Positions 1 through 7,318 of a stretch of DNA of 64,000 nt are shown in pieces. Numbering within the stretch: position 1 is the first letter of the stretch; the number at the start of each line of letters is the position of its first letter. Under the pieces are notes generated by a model. That model was not told the DNA's origin. It made no database searches and worked only from the letters and a program-made list of their open reading frames with translations. The stretch spans positions 1-64,000 of the forward strand of contig NZ_JAMGBF010000061.1 in assembly GCF_023516615.1 (NCBI RefSeq), given 5' to 3'. The DNA comes from Streptomyces panaciradicis. GTDB lineage: Bacteria > Actinomycetota > Actinomycetes > Streptomycetales > Streptomycetaceae. The position numbers and the translations under genes are program-made.

Positions 1-854
1 CTGACCGCGGCGGCCTGGGGGGAGGCCTGGTCGGGGCGGTAGTCGCCGCCGACGGCGAGGCCGTGGGCGCGGTCGCGGAAGGCGAGGGCGAAGACGCCCT
101 TGGCCGGGTCGCCCGCCGGGATCGGCGTGTCGGCGGCCGTCCAGGTCAGCCCGCGGTCCGCGGAGTGCAGCACGCGTGCGCGTGCGCCGCCCCCGGTGGC
201 CAGCCAGACGTCCGCCGGGCCCGAGGCGACCAGGCACTGTCCGCTCGCCGCGAAGCCCGCCTCCCCGTCCAGGGCGGCCGGCATGCCCGCGCTGGGCAGC
301 ACCTTCCAGGAGCGGCCGCCGTCACCGGTCGACAGGATGCGGAACCTGCCGTCCACCGGGTCGCTCATCGCGAGGCCGTGGCGGTGGTCGAAGAAGGTCA
401 TGCAGTCGTAGAAGGCCTTCGCGTCGGTGTTGCGGAAGGACTCCGTCCAGGTCGCTCCGCCGTCGTCGGTGCGGTACACGCGCGATGCCTCGCCCTCGCC
501 GATCGCCAGCACCACCGCCCGGCGCGCGTCGAAGGCCTCGATGTCGCGGAACTGCAGGTCCGACGCGCCGGGCGGCGAGACGTTCCGCCAGCTCGCCCCG
601 CCGTCGGTGGTCCGCAGCACCGTGCCCCGGGTGCCCGCCACCCACGCGGTGTCCCGGCCGACGGCCGACAGACCGCGGAAGCGCACCTCGGGCGCCTGAG
701 TGTCCTTCAGCGCCCAGTGCGGTGCCGGCCACCCCCGCTCCCCCGCCTGGGCCGGTACGGCGGTCAGGGCGGCCAGCGCCACCGAACACACCGCCCCCGC
801 GGCCACCGTGCGGAACGTGCGTCTCATCCGTCGCGTGATCACCGATCGCCTCAT
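1..854 (-). CDS. Secreted BNR/Ycf48-like beta-propeller protein, 3' end cut off
   Basis: The N-terminus has arginines and a hydrophobic segment ending in an AxA-type site (VPAQA), so a Sec signal peptide is likely. The mature part repeats the sialidase/BNR pattern TxDGGxSW at about 25-40 residue spacing, as in oxidoreductases and Ycf48-like propellers. About 284 codons are visible and the C-terminus lies beyond the left edge. Two in-frame ATGs (854 and 827) are possible; neither has a good ribosome site, and 827 gives the tidier signal peptide. The exact function is not known. Confidence 0.8.
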   Translation of the reverse strand, partial: MRRSVITRRMRRTFRTVAAGAVCSVALAALTAVPAQAGERGWPAPHWALKDTQAPEVRFRGLSAVGRDTAWVAGTRGTVLRTTDGGASWRNVSPPGASDLQFRDIEAFDARRAVVLAIGEGEASRVYRTDDGGATWTESFRNTDAKAFYDCMTFFDHRHGLAMSDPVDGRFRILSTGDGGRSWKVLPSAGMPAALDGEAGFAASGQCLVASGPADVWLATGGGARARVLHSADRGLTWTAADTPIPAGDPAKGVFALAFRDRAHGLAVGGDYRPDQASPQAAAV

Positions 855-1043
855 GGCGGGCGAAGCTAGTCCACGGCACCGGCGCCGTCCAGATGCCCAC
901 CGCGCCCCGGCGGCCCGGCGGTTCACGCCCGATGGAGCACGTCACTTCTGTGAATGAACGCGGTGACGGAGGTCACTCGAAACTCGTGTGCACGGATTCA
1001 CCGATTCCGGCGTCTCTAGCAGTGCCCGGCTCAGTAGCCCGCA

Positions 1044-1075
1044 AGCTCGTCCAGCTCGTCTCCAGCTCGTCCAGC
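1044..1075. repeat. Short direct repeat in ssgD leader
   Basis: Three near-identical copies of AGCTCGTC (at 1044, 1053 and 1064), separated by 1-3 bases, lie just upstream of the ssgD ribosome site. The role is unknown; slippage or a leader structure are both possible. Confidence 0.5.
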
Positions 1076-1094
1076 CGTCACAAGGGAGCAGGCG

Positions 1095-1511
1095 TTGTCC
1101 ACCGTCATCGAGCAGCCCGTCGAGGCCCGCCTCGTCGCCGCCGCGCCGCGTATGCCGAGCATCCCGGCGACTCTTCACTACGACCGCACCGATCCGTTCG
1201 CGGTGCGCATGACCTTCCCCGCTCCCGCCACGCTGGAGGGCGTGGAGGTCTGCTGGACCTTCTCGCGGGAACTGCTCACGGCCGGCCTGGAGGGGCCGGA
1301 GGGACACGGGGACGTGCGGGTGCGGCCGTACGGGTACGAGCGGACCGTCCTGGAGTTCCACGCGCCCGAGGGGACGGCCGTGGTGCACGTGCGGTCGGAG
1401 GAGGTGCGGGCGTTCCTCGACGCGACGGGGGAGCTGGTGCCGGCCGGGCTGGAGCATCTGCACCTCGATCTGGACCACGACCTGGCCGCGTTGATGCGGG
1501 ACGCCTGCTGA
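1095..1511 (+). CDS. ssgD: SsgA-like sporulation/cell division protein (probable SsgD)
   Basis: This 138-residue protein has the SALP family pattern throughout: FAVRMTFP near residue 35, VCWTFSRELL near 55, and the GxGDVRVxP-like segment near 75. SsgA-like proteins occur only in morphologically complex actinomycetes and steer septum placement and spore wall assembly. The start is TTG, supported by AAGGGAGC ending 4 bases upstream. The assignment to SsgD rests on similarity to the remembered S. coelicolor gene order (ssgD near an ABC-F gene); another SALP paralogue cannot be excluded. Confidence 0.85.
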   Translation: MSTVIEQPVEARLVAAAPRMPSIPATLHYDRTDPFAVRMTFPAPATLEGVEVCWTFSRELLTAGLEGPEGHGDVRVRPYGYERTVLEFHAPEGTAVVHVRSEEVRAFLDATGELVPAGLEHLHLDLDHDLAALMRDAC

Positions 1512-1586
1512 AGACGCGGTGCGTCGTCGGTCGGCTGCGGCTGAGTGGTGGCTTGTCGCGCGGTTCCCCGCGCCCCCTGGGGTGGG

Positions 1587-2429
1587 TCAGGACGTCGCCG
1601 ACTCGTTGAGGGCCGTGTAGTCCAGGCCGCCCGCCAGGGAGTCGTACGTTCCCTTCTCCAGCAGTTCCCTCGCCGCCGCTCGGGCCACGGCGTACGCCGC
1701 CTGCGCCACCTCGGAACCGACGCTCACCCGCGCGACGCCCAGGGACGCCAGTTCGGTGACCGGCAGGGCTCCGGGACCCGCGAGGACGTTCAGCGGGGCG
1801 TCGATCCCCGTGGCGAGGAGTCCGATCGTGTCCGGGTCGACGGCCCCGGGGACGAAGACTCCGTCGGCGCCCGCGGCGAGGAAGGCGGCGGCCCGCTCCA
1901 GCGTGCGGTCCACTCCCCCGCCGTCCCGCAGGAACGTGTCGATCCGGGCGTTGACGAACAGCGGCACGCCTTCCGCGTCGGCGGCCTCCCGGGCGGCGGC
2001 GATCCGCTCGGCCTGCTCGGCGACCGGCCGCAGGGGGCCGGCCGCGGGCTCGTACAGCGCGTCCTCGATGTTGACGCCCACCGCGCCGGCCCCGATCACC
2101 GCGCGGATGGTGTCGGCGACCCCCGCCGCGTCCTTCGCGTAACCGCTCTCGATGTCGGCGCTGACGGGCACGCCGACCGCGGCGGCCACGCGCGCGACGG
2201 CGGCGAGCGCGGCGTCCCGGTCCAGCCGGTCGCCGTCGGCCGCGCCGAGCGCCCAGGCGAGTCCCGCGCTCGTGGTCGCGACGGCCGCGGCGCCCGCGTC
2301 GGCGACGACGCGCGCGCTCATGGCGTCCCAGGCGTTCGCCAGGACGAGCGGGTCGCCGGGGACGTGCAGGGCTCGGAAGGCGAGGGCCCGGTCGCGCCGG
2401 GGGTGCGGGTTCGTCGTCATGCCCCTCAC
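1587..2429 (-). CDS. Isocitrate lyase/PEP mutase superfamily protein
   Basis: A TIM-barrel enzyme of the PEP mutase/isocitrate lyase superfamily, 280 residues. It has the metal-binding DxE pair (ADIESGY, residues 92-94) and the IEDA motif (122-125), followed by NARIDTF. It lacks the KKCGH loop of true isocitrate lyase, so it belongs to the small PEP-mutase-like group (methylisocitrate lyase or oxaloacetase-like); the substrate is not predictable. The start is GTG at 2429 or ATG at 2420, the latter with GAGGGG very close. It is convergent with ssgD and in tandem with the GOLPH3-like gene. Confidence 0.85.
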   Translation of the reverse strand: MRGMTTNPHPRRDRALAFRALHVPGDPLVLANAWDAMSARVVADAGAAAVATTSAGLAWALGAADGDRLDRDAALAAVARVAAAVGVPVSADIESGYAKDAAGVADTIRAVIGAGAVGVNIEDALYEPAAGPLRPVAEQAERIAAAREAADAEGVPLFVNARIDTFLRDGGGVDRTLERAAAFLAAGADGVFVPGAVDPDTIGLLATGIDAPLNVLAGPGALPVTELASLGVARVSVGSEVAQAAYAVARAAARELLEKGTYDSLAGGLDYTALNESATS

Positions 2430-2472
2430 CCAACCAGCCGCCGCGCGGCGGCGGCCGGCAGGAATCCGACCT

Positions 2473-3099
2473 CTACGTGAGCGCCCGGCCCGGCGTCGAC
2501 AGCGCGGCGCACAGCTCGCTGAGCACGCCCCGCACCCCGCTGAGCGTGATCAGCTCCTCGACGCGGGCGTCGTGGTGGGCGCGGTCGCCGTCCGGGAACA
2601 GCGCGGGCGGGTTCGCGGCGGCCGCGAGGGCGGCGAACGCGGCCTGCCGGCCGGAGACCTCGGGCAGCCGCTCCCGCAGGATCCGCCGCGCCTCCTCCCG
2701 AAGGGCCTCCACGCGGGCCGTGTCGTGCAGTACGTGCTCCACGCTCGGGAAGACGCCGAGGACCCGCTTCTTCTCCGCCCGCAGACACCCCTCGGCGGTC
2801 AGCTGCTCGCGGGCCGCTTCGAACGTCACGCGCGCGTGCAGCGTCACCCAGTTCCGCCAGCGGTGCGGCCGGGACTCGCGGACCAGTTCCAGAAGGCCGT
2901 CGAGCACGGCGTCCGCGGCGAGGGAGTCCATGTCCACGGGCGTGGCGATGCCGTCGTCGTCGGTGAGCAGGCCGCGCAGGACCAGTTCGGTGAGGGCGCC
3001 GGCCCGCACCACGTGCGCGGCGGCCATGGCCTCGCCGCCTGGGGTGTCCCAGGCCAGCAGGCAGAGCTTGGCCGGGAGGGGGAGCGAACCGTGGGGCAC
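2473..3099 (-). CDS. GOLPH3/GPP34-domain protein
   Basis: This 208-residue protein has the GPP34 layout: an early PLPAKLCLLAWD segment, a GAxLxELxLRG(L/R) helix near residue 35, and a central basic stretch (AEKKRVLGVFP). In eukaryotes this fold binds phosphatidylinositol-4-phosphate on Golgi membranes; bacterial members, abundant in Streptomyces, have no settled role. The start is GTG with AAGGAGA 8 bases upstream. It is divergent from the ABC-F gene and its start lies 44 bp from that gene's promoter. Confidence 0.85.
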   Translation of the reverse strand: MPHGSLPLPAKLCLLAWDTPGGEAMAAAHVVRAGALTELVLRGLLTDDDGIATPVDMDSLAADAVLDGLLELVRESRPHRWRNWVTLHARVTFEAAREQLTAEGCLRAEKKRVLGVFPSVEHVLHDTARVEALREEARRILRERLPEVSGRQAAFAALAAAANPPALFPDGDRAHHDARVEELITLSGVRGVLSELCAALSTPGRALT

Positions 3100-3134
3100 G
3101 AGGTCTCCTTGGTGCGGCGAGGTCGGGGCTCACG

Positions 3135-3171
3135 TTAATTCGTTGACAGCCCCGCACCCCGCTCGTACGGT
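3135..3171 (+). promoter_or_regulatory. Strong promoter of the ABC-F gene, WblC/WhiB7-like
   Basis: TTGACA (3143-3148), a 17-bp spacer and TACGGT (3166-3171) form an excellent housekeeping-sigma promoter. A TTAATT block (3135-3140), rare in this GC-rich DNA, sits two bases upstream of the -35. That AT-rich block next to the -35 is the known hallmark of WhiB7/WblC targets. Transcription should start near 3178. The WblC assignment is an inference. Confidence 0.75.
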
Positions 3172-3177
3172 GTATGG

Positions 3178-3406
3178 CGGTTCTGTTGTCGTCGATCGGA
3201 GAAGGACGTTGCTCCTCTGAGGTCCTGAGACACCGCGTCACACCCGAGAGGTGTGTGCGCAGCGTGCGACCTCGGTGTTCGAGCCGTCCCGACGGAGCAG
3301 GGCCTTCTTCGTGCCCTCCTTCTCTCCTCGGGTCCCGCCTCCCGGGTCGCCGGTGTCTCGATACGCGTTTGCCCCTGACCGCACCACGCAATCGCGGAGG
3401 CCCCGT
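3178..3406 (+). promoter_or_regulatory. Long 5' leader of the ABC-F gene, possible ribosome-mediated attenuator
   Basis: About 229 nt separate the predicted transcription start from the ATG. It holds a GAAGGA site (3201-3206) followed by a minimal reading frame TTG-CTC-CTC-TGA (3209-3220, Met-Leu-Leu). That frame sits inside an AGGAC/GTCCT pair (3204 and 3222). A CGAGaGGT/ACCTCG stem follows near 3247-3285, and an AGGGC/GCCCT hairpin (around 3299-3317) runs into a pyrimidine tract. Translation-controlled leaders are known for ABC-F and whiB7 genes. The short spacing between ribosome site and TTG is a weakness. Confidence 0.5.
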
Positions 3407-5020
3407 ATGTCCACTTCCCTCACCTGTACCTCCCTGTCCTTCTCCTGGCCGGACGGCACGTCCGTCTTCGAGGGGCTCGACGTCGCGTTCGGCCCGGGCA
3501 GGACCGGGCTCGTCGGCGTGAACGGGTCGGGCAAGTCGACCCTGTTGAAACTGATCGCCGGCGAACTCGCCCCGGCCGACGGCGCCGTACGCGTCGCGGG
3601 CGAGGTCGGGCACCTCCCGCAGAACGTCACGCTCGACACGCGGCTGCGCGTCGACGAGGCGCTCGGCATCGCCGGGCGGCGGGCCGCGCTGCACGCCATC
3701 GAGGCGGGCGACGTGGCCGAGGAGCACTTCGAGACGGTCGGCGACGACTGGGACGTGGAGGAGCGCGCCCTCGCCACCCTCGGCGAGCTCGGGCTCGGCC
3801 ACATCGGCCTGGACCGCACCATCGGCGAGGTGTCCGGCGGCGAGTCGGTGCTGCTGCGGCTGGCCGCGCTGCTGTTGCGCCGCCCGGACGTGCTGCTCCT
3901 GGACGAGCCGACGAACAACCTCGACCTGTACGCGCGCAGACGGCTGTACGCGGCCGTGGAGTCCTGGCCGGGTGTCATGGTCGTGGTCTCCCACGACCGT
4001 GAACTGCTCGAACTGGTCGACCAGATCGCGGATCTGCGCGCCGGGGAGGTCACCTGGTTCGGCGGCAACTTCTCCGCGTACGAGGAGGCGCTCGCCGTCG
4101 AACAGGAGGCGGCCGAGCGGATGGTGCGCGTCGCCGAGGCCGATCTGCGCAAGCAGAAACGCGAACTGGTCGACGCCCAGGTCAAGTTGGCCCGTCGCAA
4201 GCGGTACGGCCAGAAGATGTGGGACCAGAAGCGCGAGCCGAAGATCGTCATGGGGGCGCGCAAGCGCGCGGCCCAGGTGTCCGCGGGCAAGCACCGGCTC
4301 CTGCACGAGGAGCGGCTCACCGAGGCGAGGGAACGGCTCGACGACGCGGTGGAGGCCGTGCGGGACGACGACGAGATCCGCGTCGACCTGCCGTACACCG
4401 CCGTACCGCCGGGCCGGAGCGTGCTCACCCTGCGGGAGCTGGAGCTCGCCTACGGCGCGCGCGTGGCCGGCGGGCTCGACCTGCACGGTCCCGAGCGGGT
4501 GGCGCTCGTCGGGCGCAACGGCGCGGGCAAGACGACGCTGCTGCGGACGATCGCCGGGGAGCTGGCGCCGGTGTCGGGCGAGGCGCTGGCGCACGTGCCG
4601 CTGCGGTTCCTGCCGCAGCGCCTCGACGTCCTCGACGACGAGCTCTCCGTCGCCGAGAACGTGGCCCGGTTCGCGCCGGGCGCCACGAACAACGGGATCC
4701 GGGCGCGGCTGGCCCGCTTCCTGTTCCGCGGTGCCCGCGCCGACCAGAAGGCGGCGACCCTGTCCGGCGGCGAGCGCTTCCGGGCCGCGCTGGCCGCGCT
4801 GATGCTGGCCGAGCCGGCGCCGCAGCTGCTCATGCTCGACGAGCCGACGAACAACCTCGACATGGCGAGCGTGCGACAGCTCACGAGCGCCCTGGAGTCG
4901 TACGAAGGGGCGCTGATCGTGGCCAGTCACGACCTGCCGTTCCTGGAGTCGATCGGCATAACGAGGTGGCTGCTGCTCGACGGCGAGCTGCGGGAGACGA
5001 CGCCGGAGGAGGTGGGGTAG
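3407..5020 (+). CDS. ABC-F family ATPase (ribosome protection/antibiotic resistance type)
   Basis: This 537-residue protein has two ABC domains and no membrane segments. The first has GVNGSGKST, SGGE and LLLDEPTNNLD; the second has GRNGAGKTT, SGGE and MLDEPTNNLD. A basic interdomain linker near residues 240-310 (KQKRELVDAQVKLARRKR) is characteristic of ABC-F. Such proteins act in the ribosomal E site, displacing antibiotics or relieving stalling; they are not transporters. ATG at 3407 follows CGGAGG by 6 bases. The strong promoter and long leader upstream favour an inducible resistance role. The drug class cannot be told from sequence alone. Confidence 0.92.
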   Translation: MSTSLTCTSLSFSWPDGTSVFEGLDVAFGPGRTGLVGVNGSGKSTLLKLIAGELAPADGAVRVAGEVGHLPQNVTLDTRLRVDEALGIAGRRAALHAIEAGDVAEEHFETVGDDWDVEERALATLGELGLGHIGLDRTIGEVSGGESVLLRLAALLLRRPDVLLLDEPTNNLDLYARRRLYAAVESWPGVMVVVSHDRELLELVDQIADLRAGEVTWFGGNFSAYEEALAVEQEAAERMVRVAEADLRKQKRELVDAQVKLARRKRYGQKMWDQKREPKIVMGARKRAAQVSAGKHRLLHEERLTEARERLDDAVEAVRDDDEIRVDLPYTAVPPGRSVLTLRELELAYGARVAGGLDLHGPERVALVGRNGAGKTTLLRTIAGELAPVSGEALAHVPLRFLPQRLDVLDDELSVAENVARFAPGATNNGIRARLARFLFRGARADQKAATLSGGERFRAALAALMLAEPAPQLLMLDEPTNNLDMASVRQLTSALESYEGALIVASHDLPFLESIGITRWLLLDGELRETTPEEVG

Positions 5021-5039
5021 CGCGTTGCGAGAGGGGCAC

Positions 5040-5078
5040 AGCCCGGCAACGAGGGTTTTGTCCTCGCCCGTCCGGGCT
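5040..5078 (+). terminator. Nested stem-loop after the ABC-F gene
   Basis: AGCCCGG (5040-5046) pairs with CCGGGCT (5072-5078), enclosing CGAGG (5050-5054) and CCTCG (5062-5066) with a T-rich loop. There is no T tail, so it may be a weak terminator or a processing stem between the ABC-F and DDAH genes. Confidence 0.5.
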
Positions 5079-5153
5079 GCATGATGGCGGACCGGGCCCC
5101 CGCACACCCACGGGTGCCCGGCTCCCCCGCCCCTCCGATGCGAAAGGCCCCTC

Positions 5154-5930
5154 GTGCCCAGCAAGAAGGCCCTCGTCCGCCGCCCCAGCCCGCGCCTCGC
5201 CGAAGGTCTGGTGACGCACATCGAGCGGGAGAAGGTCGACGCCGATCTCGCGGGCGAGCAGTGGGAGGGCTACGTCGAGGCCCTGCGGGCGCACGGCTGG
5301 GAGACGATCGAGGTCGACCCGGCCGACGACTGCCCGGACTCGGTGTTCGTCGAGGACACCGTCGTCATGTACAAGAACGTCGCGCTGATCGCGCGCTCCG
5401 GCGCCGAGTCGCGCCGGGAGGAGACGGCCGGCGTCGAGGAGGCCGTCGCCCGGCTGGGCTGCTCGGTGAACTGGATCTGGGATCCGGGCACGCTGGACGG
5501 CGGCGACGTGCTGAAGGTCGACGACACGATCTACGTCGGCCGGGGCGGGCGCACCAACGCGGCGGGCGTGCAGCAGCTGCGGGCCGCCTTCGAGCCGCTC
5601 GGGGCGCGGGTCGTGGCGGTGCCGGTGAGCCGTGTGCTGCACCTGAAGTCGGCGGTCACCGCGCTGCCCGACGGGACCGTCGTCGGGCACATCCCGAAGG
5701 TCGACCGGCCCGCGCTGTTCCCGCGCTTCCTGTCGGTGCCGGAGGAGTCCGGCGCGCACGTGGTGCTGCTCGGCGGGGACAAGCTGCTGATGGCGGCGAG
5801 CGCGCCGAAGACGGCGGAGCTGCTCGCCGACCTCGGTTTCGAGCCCGTCGTGGTCGACATCAGCGAGTTCGAGAAGCTCGAGGGATGTGTGACGTGCCTC
5901 TCGGTCCGGATGCGCGACCTGTACGCCTGA
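5154..5930 (+). CDS. ddaH: Dimethylarginine dimethylaminohydrolase (DDAH)
   Basis: A 258-residue amidinotransferase-fold hydrolase that would convert N-methylated arginines to citrulline plus methylamines. Visible catalytic parts are the early FVEDTVV loop, LDGGD (114-118), His163 in VLHLKSAVT, and the C-terminal nucleophile Cys248 in EGCVTCLS. DDAH proteins are normally 250-285 residues. The start is GTG with a weak GAAAG upstream. A strong terminator follows immediately. Arginine deiminase is much longer, so DDAH is the best call. The physiological substrate in Streptomyces is unclear. Confidence 0.9.
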   Translation: MPSKKALVRRPSPRLAEGLVTHIEREKVDADLAGEQWEGYVEALRAHGWETIEVDPADDCPDSVFVEDTVVMYKNVALIARSGAESRREETAGVEEAVARLGCSVNWIWDPGTLDGGDVLKVDDTIYVGRGGRTNAAGVQQLRAAFEPLGARVVAVPVSRVLHLKSAVTALPDGTVVGHIPKVDRPALFPRFLSVPEESGAHVVLLGGDKLLMAASAPKTAELLADLGFEPVVVDISEFEKLEGCVTCLSVRMRDLYA

Positions 5931-5953
5931 CGGGTGAGCCGTTCACCGTTTCG

Positions 5954-5984
5954 GCCCCGGGACCTGCGGGTCCTGGGGCTTTTT
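5954..5984 (+). terminator. Rho-independent terminator after ddaH
   Basis: GCCCCGGGACC and GGGTCCTGGGGC form a near-perfect GC stem with a TGC loop, followed directly by TTTTT (5980-5984). It starts 24 bp after the ddaH stop. Confidence 0.9.
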
Positions 5985-6045
5985 GACATGGCCCCGGACG
6001 CCCGCGACAGGGCGCCTGATCAGCGATCTTTACAGCGCCCTTAAC

Positions 6046-6089
6046 CTACGGCTTCGTAACCTACGGATTCGTAGCCTACGATCCCGTAG
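6046..6089. promoter_or_regulatory. Three phased CTACG-N4-CGTAG operator sites
   Basis: CTACG-GCTT-CGTAA (6046-6059), CTACG-GATT-CGTAG (6061-6074) and CTACG-ATCC-CGTAG (6076-6089) lie at exactly 15-bp intervals, upstream of the desaturase start. Two copies are perfect palindromes and the first has one mismatch. The size suits a TetR-type dimer binding cooperatively. No TetR gene is adjacent, so the regulator would be encoded elsewhere. Confidence 0.75.
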
Positions 6090-6147
6090 GTTCCGGCACC
6101 GCTCGCCGGTCAGTTCCGCTTCTGTCATGCGTCCCCCTGGAGTTCCC

Positions 6148-7122
6148 GTGACGATCACTTCCCCTTCCCTCGGCAGCCCCGCCGTCTGGACCGACGCCCG
6201 GCTGCTGTACGCCCTGGAGGAAGTGGTCGAGAAGGAACTCAACCGGCACCTGCAGGTCGCCAAGGACTGGATGCCGCACGAGTACGTGCCGTGGTCGGAC
6301 GCCCGTAACTTCCCCGGCCTCTTCGAGGACGGCGAGGCCTGGGACAAGGAGCAGTCGAACGTCACCGAGATCGGCCGCATCGCGCTCGTGGTCAACCTCC
6401 TCACCGAGGACAACCTGCCCAGCTACCACCACGAGATCGCCTCGCTCTTCGGCCGCGACGGCGCCTGGGGCACCTGGGTGCACCGCTGGACCGCCGAGGA
6501 GGGCCGGCACGGCATCGTGATGCGCGACTACCTGCTCGCCTCACGCGCGGTGGACCCGGACCAGCTGGAGCGGTTCCGGATGGCCCACATGAGCGAGGGC
6601 TTCGAGTCGGACAACCGCCACTCCATGCTGCACTCGGTGGCCTACGTCGCCTTCCAGGAGCTCGCGACCCGCATCTCGCACCGCAACACCGGCCACCAGT
6701 CCGGCGACCCGGTCTGCGACCGCATGCTGGCCCGCATCGCGACCGACGAGAACCTGCACATGATCTTCTACCGCAACCTGCTGAAGGCCGCCTTCGAGCT
6801 CGCCCCCGACCTGACGATGCAGGCCGTGCGGGACGTCGTCGTCAACTTCCGCATGCCAGGCCACAGCATCCCCGGCTTCGAGCGGGCGGCGGCGCAGATG
6901 GCGATCGGCGAGGTCTACAACCTGCGCATCCACCACGACGACGTCATCCAGCCGGTCCTGCGCTTCCTGAAGGTCATGGAGATCGACGGTCTCGGCCCCG
7001 AGGGCCGCGCGGCCCAGGAGGAGCTCGGCCTGTTCATGGGCGGGCTGGACGCGGAGGCCCTGAAGTTCGACGAGAAGCTCGCGGCCCGCAAGGCCCGGAT
7101 GGCGGCGCGCGCGGCCGGCTGA
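6148..7122 (+). CDS. Acyl-ACP desaturase (diiron, ferritin-like)
   Basis: This 324-residue soluble desaturase introduces a double bond into acyl-carrier-protein-bound fatty acids. The two iron-binding halves are visible: EEGRHG (second Glu/His ligand group of the first half) and DENLHM in the second, spaced as in FA_desaturase_2 proteins. GTG at 6148 follows CTGGAG by 5 bases; an upstream ATG at 6127 is possible but lacks a ribosome site. It stands alone between a terminator and a convergent gene. Three tandem palindromes upstream point to tight control by a lipid-sensing repressor. Confidence 0.92.
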   Translation: MTITSPSLGSPAVWTDARLLYALEEVVEKELNRHLQVAKDWMPHEYVPWSDARNFPGLFEDGEAWDKEQSNVTEIGRIALVVNLLTEDNLPSYHHEIASLFGRDGAWGTWVHRWTAEEGRHGIVMRDYLLASRAVDPDQLERFRMAHMSEGFESDNRHSMLHSVAYVAFQELATRISHRNTGHQSGDPVCDRMLARIATDENLHMIFYRNLLKAAFELAPDLTMQAVRDVVVNFRMPGHSIPGFERAAAQMAIGEVYNLRIHHDDVIQPVLRFLKVMEIDGLGPEGRAAQEELGLFMGGLDAEALKFDEKLAARKARMAARAAG

Positions 7123-7306
7123 GGCCACCCGCGGCGCCATCCGAGGGCCAACCGGGCACAGAGCGGACGGCCCACACAGGCCGTCGACGCAGGGACGGCG
7201 ACGCGGCACCCGCAGCCGCACGCGCCGCAGGGCCCGCCCGTCCGGGCGGATGCCCAGCACCCCGACGACGGCCAGGGCGAGCAGGAACCCGGCTGAGGCC
7301 ACCCGC
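7115..7306. repeat. 18-bp direct repeat pair flanking the desaturase/HEAT spacer
   Basis: The 18-mer CCGGCTGAGGCCACCCGC occurs at 7115-7132 (spanning the desaturase stop) and again at 7289-7306, just before the stop of the facing HEAT gene. The intervening 156 bp hold no supported gene. A GTG at 7302 (minus) opens a hydrophobic reading frame, but it has no recognisable family. A duplication or slippage event is likely. Confidence 0.6.
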
Positions 7307-7318
7307 CGGGCCGGGCGC

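Noticed and set aside
3174..3521. ATG at 3174 as a long upstream frame before the ABC-F gene
   Set aside because: It lies at or before the predicted transcription start and would overlap the real gene in another frame.
7130..7302. Small hydrophobic minus-strand protein starting GTG at 7302
   Set aside because: It has no ribosome site or recognisable family, and its ends are the duplicated 18-mer.
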